Of a stretch of DNA of 64,000 nt, positions 16,674 to 24,532 are shown piece after piece. The stretch's first letter is position 1; every line of letters begins with the position of its first letter. Origin of the DNA: Streptomyces luteolifulvus. Lineage in GTDB: Bacteria > Actinomycetota > Actinomycetes > Streptomycetales > Streptomycetaceae. The notes below the pieces were generated by a model that saw only the letters and a list, made by a program, of their open reading frames with translations, searched no databases and was not told the DNA's origin. Both the position numbers and the translations under genes were made by a program. The DNA lies in the NCBI RefSeq assembly GCF_008806595.1, contig NZ_VZRB01000011.1, forward strand, positions 101,063-165,062. Direction: 5' to 3'.

Positions 16674-17066
16674 ATGACCAGCACGCCCCTGCCCAGCAGC
16701 CTGGACCCCGAGATCGCCGCGCGCCTCAAGCGCAGCGCCGACGGGCTCGTCCCCGCCATCGCCCAGCAGTACGACACCGGGGAGGTGCTGATGCTCGGCT
16801 GGATGGACGACGAGGCGCTGCACCGCACGCTCACCACCGGCCGCTGCACCTACTGGTCGCGCAGCCGCGGGGAGTACTGGGTCAAGGGCGACACCTCCGG
16901 TCACGTCCAGTGGGTCAAGTCCGTCGCCCTCGACTGCGACGCCGACACCGTGCTCGTCAAGGTCGACCAGGTCGGAGCCGCCTGCCACACCGGCGCGCGT
17001 ACCTGCTTCGACGCCGACGTGCTGCTCAAGAACGCCGATTCCGGCGTGTCGTCAGTGGATCAGTAA
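16674..17066 (+). CDS. hisI: Phosphoribosyl-AMP cyclohydrolase
   Basis: 130 aa, monofunctional (no HisE domain). Opens the purine ring of PR-AMP in histidine synthesis. Metal-binding cysteines and aspartates are in YDTGEVLMLGWMDDEAL, YWSRSRGEYWVKGDTSGHVQ, ALDCDADTVLVKV and ACHTGARTCF. ATG 16674 is chosen over an upstream in-frame ATG because a CACAAT hexamer ends 7 bases before it. It is separated from the main his operon by one opposing gene and runs into trpE 11 bases later, so histidine and tryptophan genes probably share this transcript. Confidence 0.96.
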   Translation: MTSTPLPSSLDPEIAARLKRSADGLVPAIAQQYDTGEVLMLGWMDDEALHRTLTTGRCTYWSRSRGEYWVKGDTSGHVQWVKSVALDCDADTVLVKVDQVGAACHTGARTCFDADVLLKNADSGVSSVDQ

Positions 17067-17077
17067 GGTCAGCCGCC

Positions 17078-18604
17078 ATGGACCTCGAGACGTTCCGCAA
17101 GCTGGCCACCGACCGCCGTGTCATTCCGGTCACCCGCAAGCTCCTCGCCGACGGCGACACCCCGGTCGCGCTCTACCGCAAGCTCGCCGCCGAGCGCCCC
17201 GGCACGTTCCTGCTGGAGTCCGCGGAGAACGGCCGCGCCGCGTATCAATGGTCCCGCTACTCCTTCGTGGGAGTGCGCTCGGACGCGACCCTCACCGTGC
17301 GGGACGGTCAGGCCCACTGGCTCGGCTCCCCGCCCGTCGGCGTCCCCGTCGACGGCGACCCGCTCGCCGCGCTGCGCGCCACCATCGAGGCCCTCCACAC
17401 GCCCCACCAGGAGGGCCTGCCGCCCTTCACCGGCGGCATGGTCGGCTATCTCGGCTACGACATCGTGCGCCGGCTGGAGAAGATCGGCCCCGGGGAACGG
17501 GACGACCTGCAGCTGCCCGAGCTGACCATGCTGCTCACCAGCGATCTCGCGGTCATGGACCACTGGGAGGGCTCGGTCCTGCTGATCGCCAACGCGATCA
17601 ACCACAACGACCTCGACACCGGCGTCGACGAGGCGTACGCCGACGCGGTGGCCCGCCTGGACGCGATGGAGGCGGACCTGTCCCGCGCGGTCGCCCAGCC
17701 GCCCGCGGTCCTTCCGCCGTCCGAGCTCCCCGAGTACACGGCCCTGTGGGGCGGCCCCGACTTCCAGGACGCCGTCGAGGACATCAAGGAGCGCATCCGG
17801 GCGGGCGAGGCCTTCCAGGTCGTACCGTCGCAGCGCTTCGAAACACCGTGCGCGGCGAGCGCGTTGGACGTCTACCGGGTGCTGCGGGCGACGAACCCGT
17901 CGCCGTACATGTACCTGCTCCGCTTCGACGGTTTCGACATCGTCGGCTCGTCCCCGGAGGCCCTCGTCAAGGTCGAGGACCGGCAGGCGATGGTCCACCC
18001 CATCGCCGGGACCCGGCCCCGTGGCGCCACCCCGCAGGAGGACCAGGCCCTCGCCGACGAACTGCTCGCCGACCCCAAGGAGCGCGCCGAGCACCTCATG
18101 CTCGTCGACCTCGGCCGCAACGACCTCGGACGGGTCTGCGAGCCCGGCTCCGTCGAGGTCGTCGACTTCATGTCCGTCGAGCGGTACTCGCATGTGATGC
18201 ACATCGTCTCGACGGTGACCGGAAAGGTGGCCGAGGGGCGTACCGCCTTCGACGTCCTGACGGCCTGCTTCCCGGCCGGCACGCTCTCCGGCGCGCCCAA
18301 GCCGCGCGCGATGCAGATCATCGACGAACTCGAGCCGTCCCGGCGCGGGTTGTACGGCGGCTGCGTCGGCTACCTCGACTTCGCGGGCGACTCCGACACC
18401 GCCATCGCCATCCGTACGGCCCTGCTGCGCGACGGCACCGCGTACGTCCAGGCGGGTGCCGGAATCGTCGCCGACTCCCAGCCCGTCGCCGAGGACCAGG
18501 AGTGCCGCAACAAGGCCGCGGCGGTCCTGCGGGCGGTGCACACGGCGAACCGGCTGGGCCGACAGGGCGTTTCTCACCGGAAGGCCGACCCGGACCCCGA
18601 GTGA
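17078..18604 (+). CDS. trpE: Anthranilate synthase component I
   Basis: 508 aa. Converts chorismate to anthranilate using ammonia from a TrpG partner that is not in this window. The N-terminal domain holds the tryptophan-binding LLES-type element (GTFLLESAENG). The chorismate-binding domain shows RIRAGEAFQVVPSQRF, IAGTRPRGATPQEDQ, LMLVDLGRNDLGRV and the active-site FPAGTLSGAPKPRAM. Feedback inhibition by Trp is expected from the intact LLES element. Only a weak AAGG precedes the ATG; coupling to hisI may help translation. Confidence 0.96.
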   Translation: MDLETFRKLATDRRVIPVTRKLLADGDTPVALYRKLAAERPGTFLLESAENGRAAYQWSRYSFVGVRSDATLTVRDGQAHWLGSPPVGVPVDGDPLAALRATIEALHTPHQEGLPPFTGGMVGYLGYDIVRRLEKIGPGERDDLQLPELTMLLTSDLAVMDHWEGSVLLIANAINHNDLDTGVDEAYADAVARLDAMEADLSRAVAQPPAVLPPSELPEYTALWGGPDFQDAVEDIKERIRAGEAFQVVPSQRFETPCAASALDVYRVLRATNPSPYMYLLRFDGFDIVGSSPEALVKVEDRQAMVHPIAGTRPRGATPQEDQALADELLADPKERAEHLMLVDLGRNDLGRVCEPGSVEVVDFMSVERYSHVMHIVSTVTGKVAEGRTAFDVLTACFPAGTLSGAPKPRAMQIIDELEPSRRGLYGGCVGYLDFAGDSDTAIAIRTALLRDGTAYVQAGAGIVADSQPVAEDQECRNKAAAVLRAVHTANRLGRQGVSHRKADPDPE

Positions 18605-18625
18605 CGGTTCGCCCGCGGTCCGGGT

Positions 18626-18631
18626 GATAGT
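18626..18631 (+). promoter_or_regulatory. Putative -10 element (GATAGT)
   Basis: GATAGT lies 7 bases before GTG 18639, with no ribosome binding site. It gives the trp-region membrane gene its own possible leaderless start. Confidence 0.35.
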
Positions 18632-18638
18632 GGAGTAC

Positions 18639-19271
18639 GTGACTGCCGTACCTCACCCCCGTTCCGAAGCCGCAGGACCCGCAAGGGCCGGCCGCCTCAG
18701 CCTCGCCCTGGCCCTGCTGTCCGGGGCGCTCGGCGCGGCCGTGGCGCTGCTGGCCACCCGCCAGCGGTGGTCGCAGGGCACCGCGACGGTGGCCGGCGGC
18801 GACTTCCCGCTGACCGCCAAGGGCAGTGATGTCACGGGCGTCCCCGCGTCCCTCGCCATAGTGGGCCTCGCCGCGCTCGTCGCCGTCTTCGCCGTCCGCA
18901 GGGCCGGCCGAGTGCTGGTCGCGGGCCTGCTCGCGCTGTCCGGCGCGGGCACGATCGCCGCCTCGCTGTTCGGCGCCTCCGACAGCTCCGCGCTCGACGA
19001 GAAGGCCGCGCAGGCCACCGGCGACACCGCGGCCACCGTCGACACGCTCACCCACACCGCCTGGCCGTATGCCGCGGCGGCCGGCGGCATCCTGATCCTC
19101 CTCGCCGGACTGCTCGCCCTGCGCTACGGCCGCGGGTGGCCCGCGATGTCCGGCCGCTACGAGCGCGCCGGAGCCCCCCGTCCGCGCCGCAAGGCGCCCA
19201 CCGCCGACCCCGACCGCCCCGAGGACATCTGGAAGGCGCTCGACCGGGGCGAGGACCCGACCGGCGCATAG
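18639..19271 (+). CDS. TIGR02234 family Trp-region membrane protein
   Basis: 210 aa. Four transmembrane segments (LALALLSGALGAAVALLA, PASLAIVGLAALVAVFAV, VLVAGLLALSGAGTIAASL and YAAAAGGILILLAGLLALR) and a basic C-terminal tail ending DIWKALDRGEDPTGA, the hallmark of the TIGR02234 family found beside trp genes in actinobacteria. Its function is unknown; genomic association with tryptophan genes is the only clue. GTG 18639 fits a GATAGT hexamer 7 bases upstream. It begins 34 bases after trpE. Confidence 0.88.
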   Translation: MTAVPHPRSEAAGPARAGRLSLALALLSGALGAAVALLATRQRWSQGTATVAGGDFPLTAKGSDVTGVPASLAIVGLAALVAVFAVRRAGRVLVAGLLALSGAGTIAASLFGASDSSALDEKAAQATGDTAATVDTLTHTAWPYAAAAGGILILLAGLLALRYGRGWPAMSGRYERAGAPRPRRKAPTADPDRPEDIWKALDRGEDPTGA

Positions 19272-19385
19272 CCACGAGGTCCGCCGCGGCGTGGTGCGAC
19301 CCCCGAGGACCGCACGCGTGCGCGTGCGGGACAATGGACCTTGAGCGTCCGGCTCAGACACGAATACAGCAACGAGGAGCAAGTC

Positions 19386-19634
19386 ATGGCGGGCAGCAGC
19401 CACGGTCACACCCCGGCCGCCTGGACCGGTGTCACAATCGCCTTCATCGGTTTCTGCGTCGCGGGCGCCTTCATGGTGATGGCCCAGCCGGCGGGCTTCT
19501 GGGCCGGTATGGCAATGGTGATCCTCGGCGGTGTGGTCGGCTGGGTCATGAGCAACATGGGCCTGGGCATGCCGAAGGACGCCCAGGCGCACCGGACCGC
19601 GGAGCAGCGCGAGCCCGCGAGCGTCGAGAGCTGA
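19386..19634 (+). CDS. HGxxPAAW family small membrane protein
   Basis: 82 aa. The N-terminal motif HGHTPAAW (residues 6-13) names the family. Two transmembrane segments follow: TGVTIAFIGFCVAGAFMVMA and GMAMVILGGVVGWVMSNMGLG, with a hydrophilic tail. The family is found in actinobacteria near trp genes and has no known function. ATG 19386 is set by GAGGAG 6 bases upstream; a longer frame exists but lacks such a site. A GACAAT hexamer at 19330-19335 may be the promoter. Confidence 0.88.
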   Translation: MAGSSHGHTPAAWTGVTIAFIGFCVAGAFMVMAQPAGFWAGMAMVILGGVVGWVMSNMGLGMPKDAQAHRTAEQREPASVES

Positions 19635-19677
19635 CGTCCGCGGGGAGTCCTCCGTACGGGAGTCACTGCGGGACTTG

Positions 19678-19718
19678 GTGAGGGGCGGCCCGGCAGGAAT
19701 GCCGGAGCCGCCCCTCAC
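19678..19718 (+). terminator. Hairpin terminator after the HGxxPAAW gene
   Basis: Perfect 12-bp arms GTGAGGGGCGGC (19678-19689) and complement (19707-19718) around an inner CCGGCA/TGCCGG stem. No T-tract. It separates the HGxxPAAW gene from the next promoter. Confidence 0.7.
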
Positions 19719-19741
19719 GCGCGCGTGGGGGCCGTGCGGGG

Positions 19742-19747
19742 CACAAT
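19742..19747 (+). promoter_or_regulatory. Putative -10 element (CACAAT)
   Basis: CACAAT lies 7 bases before GTG 19755, the same arrangement as at hisI. Confidence 0.45.
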
Positions 19748-19754
19748 GCAAGGC

Positions 19755-20189
19755 GTGACCGACAGTCAGAGGGCGACACCGTCCGCCGCCCGGGCCGCGG
19801 CGGGGCGTCTGGCGGTGCCCGCGGGGGTGCTCGGGGCGGTCGCCGCGGCCTTCGCCTACGTCGGGGCCGTGGACCCCAACGAGCCTGGGCACTACCCGGC
19901 CTGCCCGCTCCTGCGCTTCACCGGCATCTACTGCCCGGGCTGCGGCGGACTGCGCAGCGCGCACGCCTTCGTGCACGGGGATCTCACCGGAGCGCTCGCG
20001 GACAATGCCCTGGCCGTCGCGGGATACCTCGCCTTCGCGGTGCTGTGGGCCGTCTGGGTGGTCCGCTCGCTGCGCGGGCGGCCGCTGAGGATCGATCTCG
20101 GGCCGGTGCACCTGTGGAGTCTCGGCGCGTTGCTGCTGGTCTTCACGGTTGTCCGGAACCTGCCGTTCGGTGGCTGGCTGCATCCTTGA
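19755..20189 (+). CDS. DUF2752 family membrane protein
   Basis: 144 aa. Three hydrophobic segments and the DUF2752 signature HYPACPLLRFTGIYCPGCGGLRSAHAFVHGD, in which CPGCG is conserved and could bind a metal. The family is widespread, of unknown function, with the CPxCG loop probably at the membrane surface. GTG 19755 fits the CACAAT hexamer 7 bases upstream; no ribosome binding site is present. It lies between the trpE and trpC transcripts. Confidence 0.9.
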   Translation: MTDSQRATPSAARAAAGRLAVPAGVLGAVAAAFAYVGAVDPNEPGHYPACPLLRFTGIYCPGCGGLRSAHAFVHGDLTGALADNALAVAGYLAFAVLWAVWVVRSLRGRPLRIDLGPVHLWSLGALLLVFTVVRNLPFGGWLHP

Positions 20190-20227
20190 TCAACCGAGGA
20201 ATGTCCAGGTAGTGGGACCGGCGTCAA

Positions 20228-20256
20228 CCGGATGCGAGGGCTCTGCCCTCCTCCGG
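20228..20256 (+). other. Two-tier hairpin in the region before trpC
   Basis: Outer CCGGA (20228-20232) pairs with TCCGG (20252-20256), and inner GAGGG (20236-20240) pairs with CCCTC (20246-20250). It may terminate the DUF2752 gene or take part in trp leader control. No Trp-rich leader peptide is seen. Confidence 0.35.
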
Positions 20257-20366
20257 ATACCATCGCAGTGACCATCGGTTTTCGTCATCGAGCCGGTCCG
20301 ACGAAGGCCGGCCGGTGGCGCAGCCCGACCGCTGAACAGTCAACCGTCTGGAAGGGGGCCGCTCGC

Positions 20367-21176
20367 GTGAGTGTGCTCGACGAGATCATCGACGGAGTCC
20401 GTGCCGACCTCGCGGAACGGCAGGCGCGCGTCAGCCTCGAAGAGCTCAAGGAGCGCGCGGCGAAGGCTCCCGCGGCCAAGGACGGGGTCGCCGCGCTGCG
20501 CGGTGACGGCGTCAAGGTGATCTGCGAGGTCAAGCGCTCCAGCCCGTCGAAGGGCGCGCTGGCCGCGATCGCCGACCCGGCCGGACTCGCCGCGGACTAC
20601 GAGGCGGGCGGTGCGGCCGTCATCTCCGTGCTGACCGAGCAGCGCCGCTTCGGCGGCTCGCTGGCGGACCTGGAGGCGGTCCGCGCGCGCGTGGACATCC
20701 CCGTACTGCGCAAGGACTTCATCGTCACCTCGTACCAGCTGTGGGAGGCCCGGGCGTACGGCGCCGACCTCGCGCTGCTCATCGTCGCCGCCCTGGACCA
20801 GCCCGCGCTGGAGAGCCTGATCGAGCGCGCCGAGTCCATCGGGCTCACGCCGCTCGTCGAGGTGCACGACGAGGAGGAGGTCGAGCGCGCGGTGGACGCC
20901 GGAGCGAAGATCATCGGCGTCAACGCGCGCAACCTGAAGACCCTGGAGGTCGACCGCGGGACGTTCGAGCGGGTGGCCCCGGAGATCCCCGCCCGCATCG
21001 TCAAGGTCGCCGAGTCGGGGGTGCGCGGACCGCACGACCTGATCGCCTACGCCAACGCCGGCGCCGACGCGGTCCTGGTCGGCGAGTCCCTGGTGACCGG
21101 CCGTGACCCGAAGTCGGCCGTGTCCGACCTGGTGGCGGCGGGCGAGCACCCCGCACTGCGGCACGGCCGGGGCTGA
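20367..21176 (+). CDS. trpC: Indole-3-glycerol phosphate synthase
   Basis: 269 aa barrel enzyme closing the indole ring. The catalytic elements are VICEVKRSSPSKG (Glu and Lys), IPVLRKDFIVTSYQ (Lys), PLVEVHDEEEVERA (Glu), IIGVNARNLKTLEVD (Asn) and VAESGV (Glu, Ser). Monofunctional, with no TrpF domain, which fits the use of PriA. GTG 20367 is set by AAGGGGG about 9 bases upstream. It starts the trpC-M-B-A group. Confidence 0.97.
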   Translation: MSVLDEIIDGVRADLAERQARVSLEELKERAAKAPAAKDGVAALRGDGVKVICEVKRSSPSKGALAAIADPAGLAADYEAGGAAVISVLTEQRRFGGSLADLEAVRARVDIPVLRKDFIVTSYQLWEARAYGADLALLIVAALDQPALESLIERAESIGLTPLVEVHDEEEVERAVDAGAKIIGVNARNLKTLEVDRGTFERVAPEIPARIVKVAESGVRGPHDLIAYANAGADAVLVGESLVTGRDPKSAVSDLVAAGEHPALRHGRG

Positions 21177-21184
21177 TCTCCCGG

Positions 21185-21190
21185 TAGAGT
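21185..21190 (+). promoter_or_regulatory. Putative -10 element (TAGAGT), leaderless promoter of trpM
   Basis: TAGAGT lies exactly 8 bases before ATG 21199, with no ribosome binding site. An internal promoter here would let trpM-B-A be transcribed apart from trpC. Confidence 0.45.
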
Positions 21191-21198
21191 TGGCACCG

Positions 21199-21372
21199 AT
21201 GACTCTCTCGCTCACCGTGACGACCGTGGATCGGTACGCCCGCCTCGCGCGCGGCTGCCGCCCCCGCGGCTGCCGCGCACCCGCCCGCCGGGTACACGGC
21301 CGCAGGGTCCGGTACGTCATCGGGGACGAGCCGGGGCAGGTCAACGGCATGCGATGGCAGCGACCGACCTGA
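21199..21372 (+). CDS. trpM: TrpM small protein
   Basis: 57 aa, between trpC and trpB. Starts MTLSLTVTTVDRYARLARG and ends GMRWQRPT; 13 of 57 residues are arginine and there is one Trp and two Cys-Arg pairs. Position and character match TrpM of Streptomyces coelicolor, a small protein reported to modulate tryptophan synthesis and development. The single Trp codon near the end argues against classical ribosome-stalling attenuation, which needs several early Trp codons. No ribosome binding site; a TAGAGT hexamer lies 8 bases before the ATG. Confidence 0.75.
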   Translation: MTLSLTVTTVDRYARLARGCRPRGCRAPARRVHGRRVRYVIGDEPGQVNGMRWQRPT

Positions 21373-21393
21373 GGGGCGCGGGGAACTGCGCGA
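21372..21393 (+). repeat. Dispersed 22-bp intergenic repeat, copy 1
   Basis: AGGGGCGCGGGGAACTGCGC plus GA, identical at 25576-25597, with similarity continuing about 15 bases further. It lies directly after trpM. Elements of this form are very frequent between genes in streptomycete chromosomes. Confidence 0.7.
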
Positions 21394-21482
21394 GCAGCCA
21401 CAACGCTCCCGCAGCCGACTGACAATCCCCGCCCCCACGGCGATCAGTGCTGTTCACACACCACTCACCGTGAGGTTTCCGC

Positions 21483-22769
21483 ATGCCCAGCGACTTCTTC
21501 ATCCCCGACCCGCAGGGTCACCTCCCCAGCGCCGAGGGCTACTTCGGCGCATTCGGCGGCAAGTTCATCCCGGAGGCCCTCGTCGCCGCCGTGGACGAGG
21601 TGGCCGTCGAGTACGACAAGGCCAAGAACGACCCCGAGTTCGCCCGAGAGCTCGACGACTTGCTGGTGCACTACACCGGCCGCCCCAGCTCCCTGACCGA
21701 AGTCCCCCGTTTCGCGGCGGAAGCGGGCGGCGCCCGCGTGTTCCTCAAGCGCGAGGACCTCAACCACACCGGCTCGCACAAGATCAACAATGTGCTCGGC
21801 CAGGCCCTCCTCACCCGGCGGATGGGCAAGACGCGCGTCATCGCGGAGACCGGCGCCGGCCAGCACGGCGTCGCCACCGCCACCGCCTGCGCCCTGTTCG
21901 GCCTCGACTGCACCATCTACATGGGCGAGGTCGACACCAAGCGCCAGGCCCTGAACGTGGCCCGGATGCGCATGCTCGGCGCCGAGGTCGTCGCCGTGAA
22001 GTCCGGCAGTCGTACGCTCAAGGACGCGATCAACGAGGCCTTCCGCGACTGGGTCGCCAACGTCGACCACACCCACTATCTGTTCGGGACCGTGGCCGGC
22101 CCGCACCCCTTCCCGGCCATGGTGCGCGACTTCCACCGCGTCATCGGCGTCGAGGCGCGCCGCCAGCTCCTGGAGCGCGCCGGACGCCTCCCCGACGCCG
22201 CCATCGCCTGCGTCGGCGGCGGCTCCAACGCCATCGGCCTCTTCCACGCCTTCATCCCGGACCCGGACGTACGCCTCATCGGCTGCGAGCCCGCCGGACA
22301 CGGCGTCGAGACCGGTGAGCACGCGGCGACCCTGACCGCGGGCGAGCCCGGCATCCTGCACGGCTCCCGGTCCTACGTCCTTCAGGACGACGAGGGCCAG
22401 ATCACCGAGCCGTACTCGATCTCGGCCGGACTGGACTACCCCGGCATCGGGCCCGAACACTCCTACCTCAAGGACAGCGGCCGCGCGGAGTACCGGGCCG
22501 TCACCGACGACGCGGCCATGCAGGCCCTGCGTCTGCTGTCGCGCACCGAGGGCATCATCCCGGCCATCGAGAGCGCCCACGCGCTCGCCGGTGCCCTGGA
22601 GGTCGGCAGGGAGCTGGGCAAGGACGGGCTGATCGTGGTCAACCTGTCCGGCCGCGGCGACAAGGACATGGACACGGCCGCCCGCTACTTCGGGCTGTAC
22701 GACACCGACGCCGAGGTCGCCGCCGACGCGGACGGCGAGATCGCCGAGATCGAGGGGGACGCCAAGTGA
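21483..22769 (+). CDS. trpB: Tryptophan synthase beta chain
   Basis: 428 aa PLP enzyme condensing indole with serine. The PLP lysine is in EDLNHTGSHKINNVLGQ, with ETGAGQHGVATATACA and the phosphate-binding CVGGGSNAIGLFHAF; the helix-capping ENEGI-like GRGDKDMDT is near the end. The N-terminal extension of about 20 residues and acidic tail (ADADGEIAEIEGD) are typical of actinobacterial forms. ATG 21483 follows GAGG by 8 bases. Its stop overlaps trpA by 4 bases. Confidence 0.98.
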   Translation: MPSDFFIPDPQGHLPSAEGYFGAFGGKFIPEALVAAVDEVAVEYDKAKNDPEFARELDDLLVHYTGRPSSLTEVPRFAAEAGGARVFLKREDLNHTGSHKINNVLGQALLTRRMGKTRVIAETGAGQHGVATATACALFGLDCTIYMGEVDTKRQALNVARMRMLGAEVVAVKSGSRTLKDAINEAFRDWVANVDHTHYLFGTVAGPHPFPAMVRDFHRVIGVEARRQLLERAGRLPDAAIACVGGGSNAIGLFHAFIPDPDVRLIGCEPAGHGVETGEHAATLTAGEPGILHGSRSYVLQDDEGQITEPYSISAGLDYPGIGPEHSYLKDSGRAEYRAVTDDAAMQALRLLSRTEGIIPAIESAHALAGALEVGRELGKDGLIVVNLSGRGDKDMDTAARYFGLYDTDAEVAADADGEIAEIEGDAK

Positions 22770-23584
22770 GCGGGAACATTCAGCTGCTGAGCGACACCCT
22801 CGCCGCCGCCAGGGCGGAAGAGCGCTCCGCCCTCATCGCCTACCTCCCGGCCGGGTTCCCGACCGTGGACGGCGGCATCGAGGCGATCAAGGCCGTGCTC
22901 GACGGGGGCGCCGACATCGTCGAGGTCGGGCTGCCGCACAGTGACCCCGTCCTCGACGGTCCGGTCATCCAGACCGCCGACGACATCGCCCTGCGCGGCG
23001 GCGTCAGGATCGCCGACGTCATGCGGACGGTCCGGGAGGCGTCCGGGGCGACCGCGAAGCCCGTGCTCGTCATGACGTACTGGAACCCCATCGACCGCTA
23101 CGGCGTCGAGCGCTTCACCGCCGAGCTCGCCGAGGCCGGCGGTGCGGGCTGCATCCTGCCCGACCTGCCCGTCCAGGAGTCGGCGCTGTGGCGGGAGCAC
23201 GCCGACAAGCACGGGCTCGCCACGGTCTTCGTGGTCGCGCCCAGCAGCAAGGACGAACGGCTCGCCAAGATCACAGAGGCGGGCAGCGGCTTCGTCTACG
23301 CCGCCTCGCTGATGGGCGTCACCGGCACCCGCGAGTCCGTGGGCGCGCAGGCCCAGGACCTGGTGGAGCGCACCCGGGCCACGGGCACCGCACTGCCGGT
23401 CTGCGTCGGGCTCGGTGTCTCCGACGCCGGGCAGGCGGCCGAAGTGGCCGGCTTCGCCGACGGTGTGATCGTCGGCTCGGCCTTCGTGAAGCGGATGCTG
23501 GACGCGCCGGACCACGCGGCCGGTGTCGAGGCGGTCCGGGACCTTGCCGCCGACCTCGCGAAGGGCGTGCGCGGACAGGCGTAG
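22766..23584 (+). CDS. trpA: Tryptophan synthase alpha chain
   Basis: 272 aa barrel that cleaves indole-3-glycerol phosphate and channels indole to TrpB. The catalytic Glu is in DIVEVGLPHSDPVLDGPVIQ. The catalytic Asp is at CILPDLPVQES, and the phosphate loop is CVGLGVSDAGQA with VIVGSAFV. In the first motif the usual PFSDP is LPHSDP, a conservative variant seen in relatives. GTG 22766 overlaps the trpB stop. A strong hairpin follows. Confidence 0.97.
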   Translation: MSGNIQLLSDTLAAARAEERSALIAYLPAGFPTVDGGIEAIKAVLDGGADIVEVGLPHSDPVLDGPVIQTADDIALRGGVRIADVMRTVREASGATAKPVLVMTYWNPIDRYGVERFTAELAEAGGAGCILPDLPVQESALWREHADKHGLATVFVVAPSSKDERLAKITEAGSGFVYAASLMGVTGTRESVGAQAQDLVERTRATGTALPVCVGLGVSDAGQAAEVAGFADGVIVGSAFVKRMLDAPDHAAGVEAVRDLAADLAKGVRGQA

Positions 23585-23631
23585 GGCCGAGGACATCGTC
23601 CTACCGGTCCCTCGTACGGGTGGACCTGCCA

Positions 23632-23658
23632 CCGGGGAGGCGCGCTGCGCCTCCCCGG
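23632..23658 (+). terminator. Terminator of the trpC-M-B-A transcript
   Basis: Perfect 12-bp arms CCGGGGAGGCGC (23632-23643) and complement (23647-23658) with a 3-base loop, followed by TTCGTT. It lies 48 bases after trpA and 16 bases before the next start codon. Confidence 0.8.
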
Positions 23659-23673
23659 TTCGTTCTGCGGGGT

Positions 23674-24450
23674 GTGAGCGAGAAGAACCGTGACGGAAAG
23701 CGCACCGCCCGGGAGCGGCTGGCGGCGGAGCGTGAGAAGCAGAGGGCCGCTGAGAAGCGACGCCGTGGCCTGATCGTGGGCGCGAGCGTCGTCTGCGTCC
23801 TGGGTCTCGCGGCGGTGATCGGCATCATCGCCGCGAACGCCGGCAAGGACGACGGCGGTGAGGCGACGGGCCCCGCCGTGGCGCCCTCGGGAGCCATCGG
23901 CCAGAGCGGCCTGGTGATCCCCGTCGGCAAGCAGAGCGCCAAGTCGACGCTCACCATCTGGGAGGACTTCCGCTGCCCGGCCTGCCAGGCCTTCGAGACG
24001 GCGTACCGCTCCACGATCCACGAGCTGGCGGACACCGGCCAGCTCAAGGTGGACTACCGCCTCGCGACGATCATCGACGGCAATGTGGGCGGCAGCGGCT
24101 CCGGCAACTCGGCCAACGCGGCGGCCTGCGCCCAGGACGCCGGAAAGTTCACGCCGTACCACGACGTGCTCTACGACAACCAGCCACCGGAGAACGACGA
24201 CGCCTTCGCCGAGGACAGCAAGCTCATCGAGCTCGCGGGCAAGGTCGAGGGCCTCGACACGCCCGCCTTCCGCACCTGTGTTGAGGACGGCACGCACGAC
24301 GGCTGGGTCGCTAAGTCCAACCAGGCATTCCAGGACGGCGGTTTCAGCGGCACACCGACCGTGCTGCTGAACGGCAAGAACATCTACCAGGACCAGACGC
24401 TGACGCCGGCGAAGCTGAAGCAGATGGTGCAGGAGGCGAACCAGGGGTAA
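23674..24450 (+). CDS. Membrane-anchored DsbA-like thioredoxin-fold protein
   Basis: 258 aa. A highly charged N-terminus (EKNRDGKRTARERLAAEREK) precedes one transmembrane anchor (GLIVGASVVCVLGLAAVIGIIAAN), leaving a thioredoxin-fold domain outside. The redox motif CPAC is in WEDFRCPACQAFE, and the cis-Pro is in FSGTPTVLLNGK. Two more cysteines (AACAQD and RTCVED) could pair. This suggests an oxidative-folding role at the cell surface. GTG 23674 is taken as start; it has no clear ribosome binding site and follows the trp terminator by 16 bases, so its expression may depend on read-through or an unseen promoter. Confidence 0.88.
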   Translation: MSEKNRDGKRTARERLAAEREKQRAAEKRRRGLIVGASVVCVLGLAAVIGIIAANAGKDDGGEATGPAVAPSGAIGQSGLVIPVGKQSAKSTLTIWEDFRCPACQAFETAYRSTIHELADTGQLKVDYRLATIIDGNVGGSGSGNSANAAACAQDAGKFTPYHDVLYDNQPPENDDAFAEDSKLIELAGKVEGLDTPAFRTCVEDGTHDGWVAKSNQAFQDGGFSGTPTVLLNGKNIYQDQTLTPAKLKQMVQEANQG

Positions 24451-24516
24451 GGGATTCTCACGTCCCCGTTATGGACCCGTAGCCGAGCTGCCTGCCGTGC
24501 CCCCCGCCCGGCAGGG

Positions 24517-24522
24517 TAGCGT
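24517..24522 (+). promoter_or_regulatory. Putative -10 element (TAGCGT) of lgt
   Basis: TAGCGT lies 10 bases before ATG 24533, with no ribosome binding site. A start codon at or near the transcript end is likely. Confidence 0.4.
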
Positions 24523-24532
24523 CGACCCTGCC

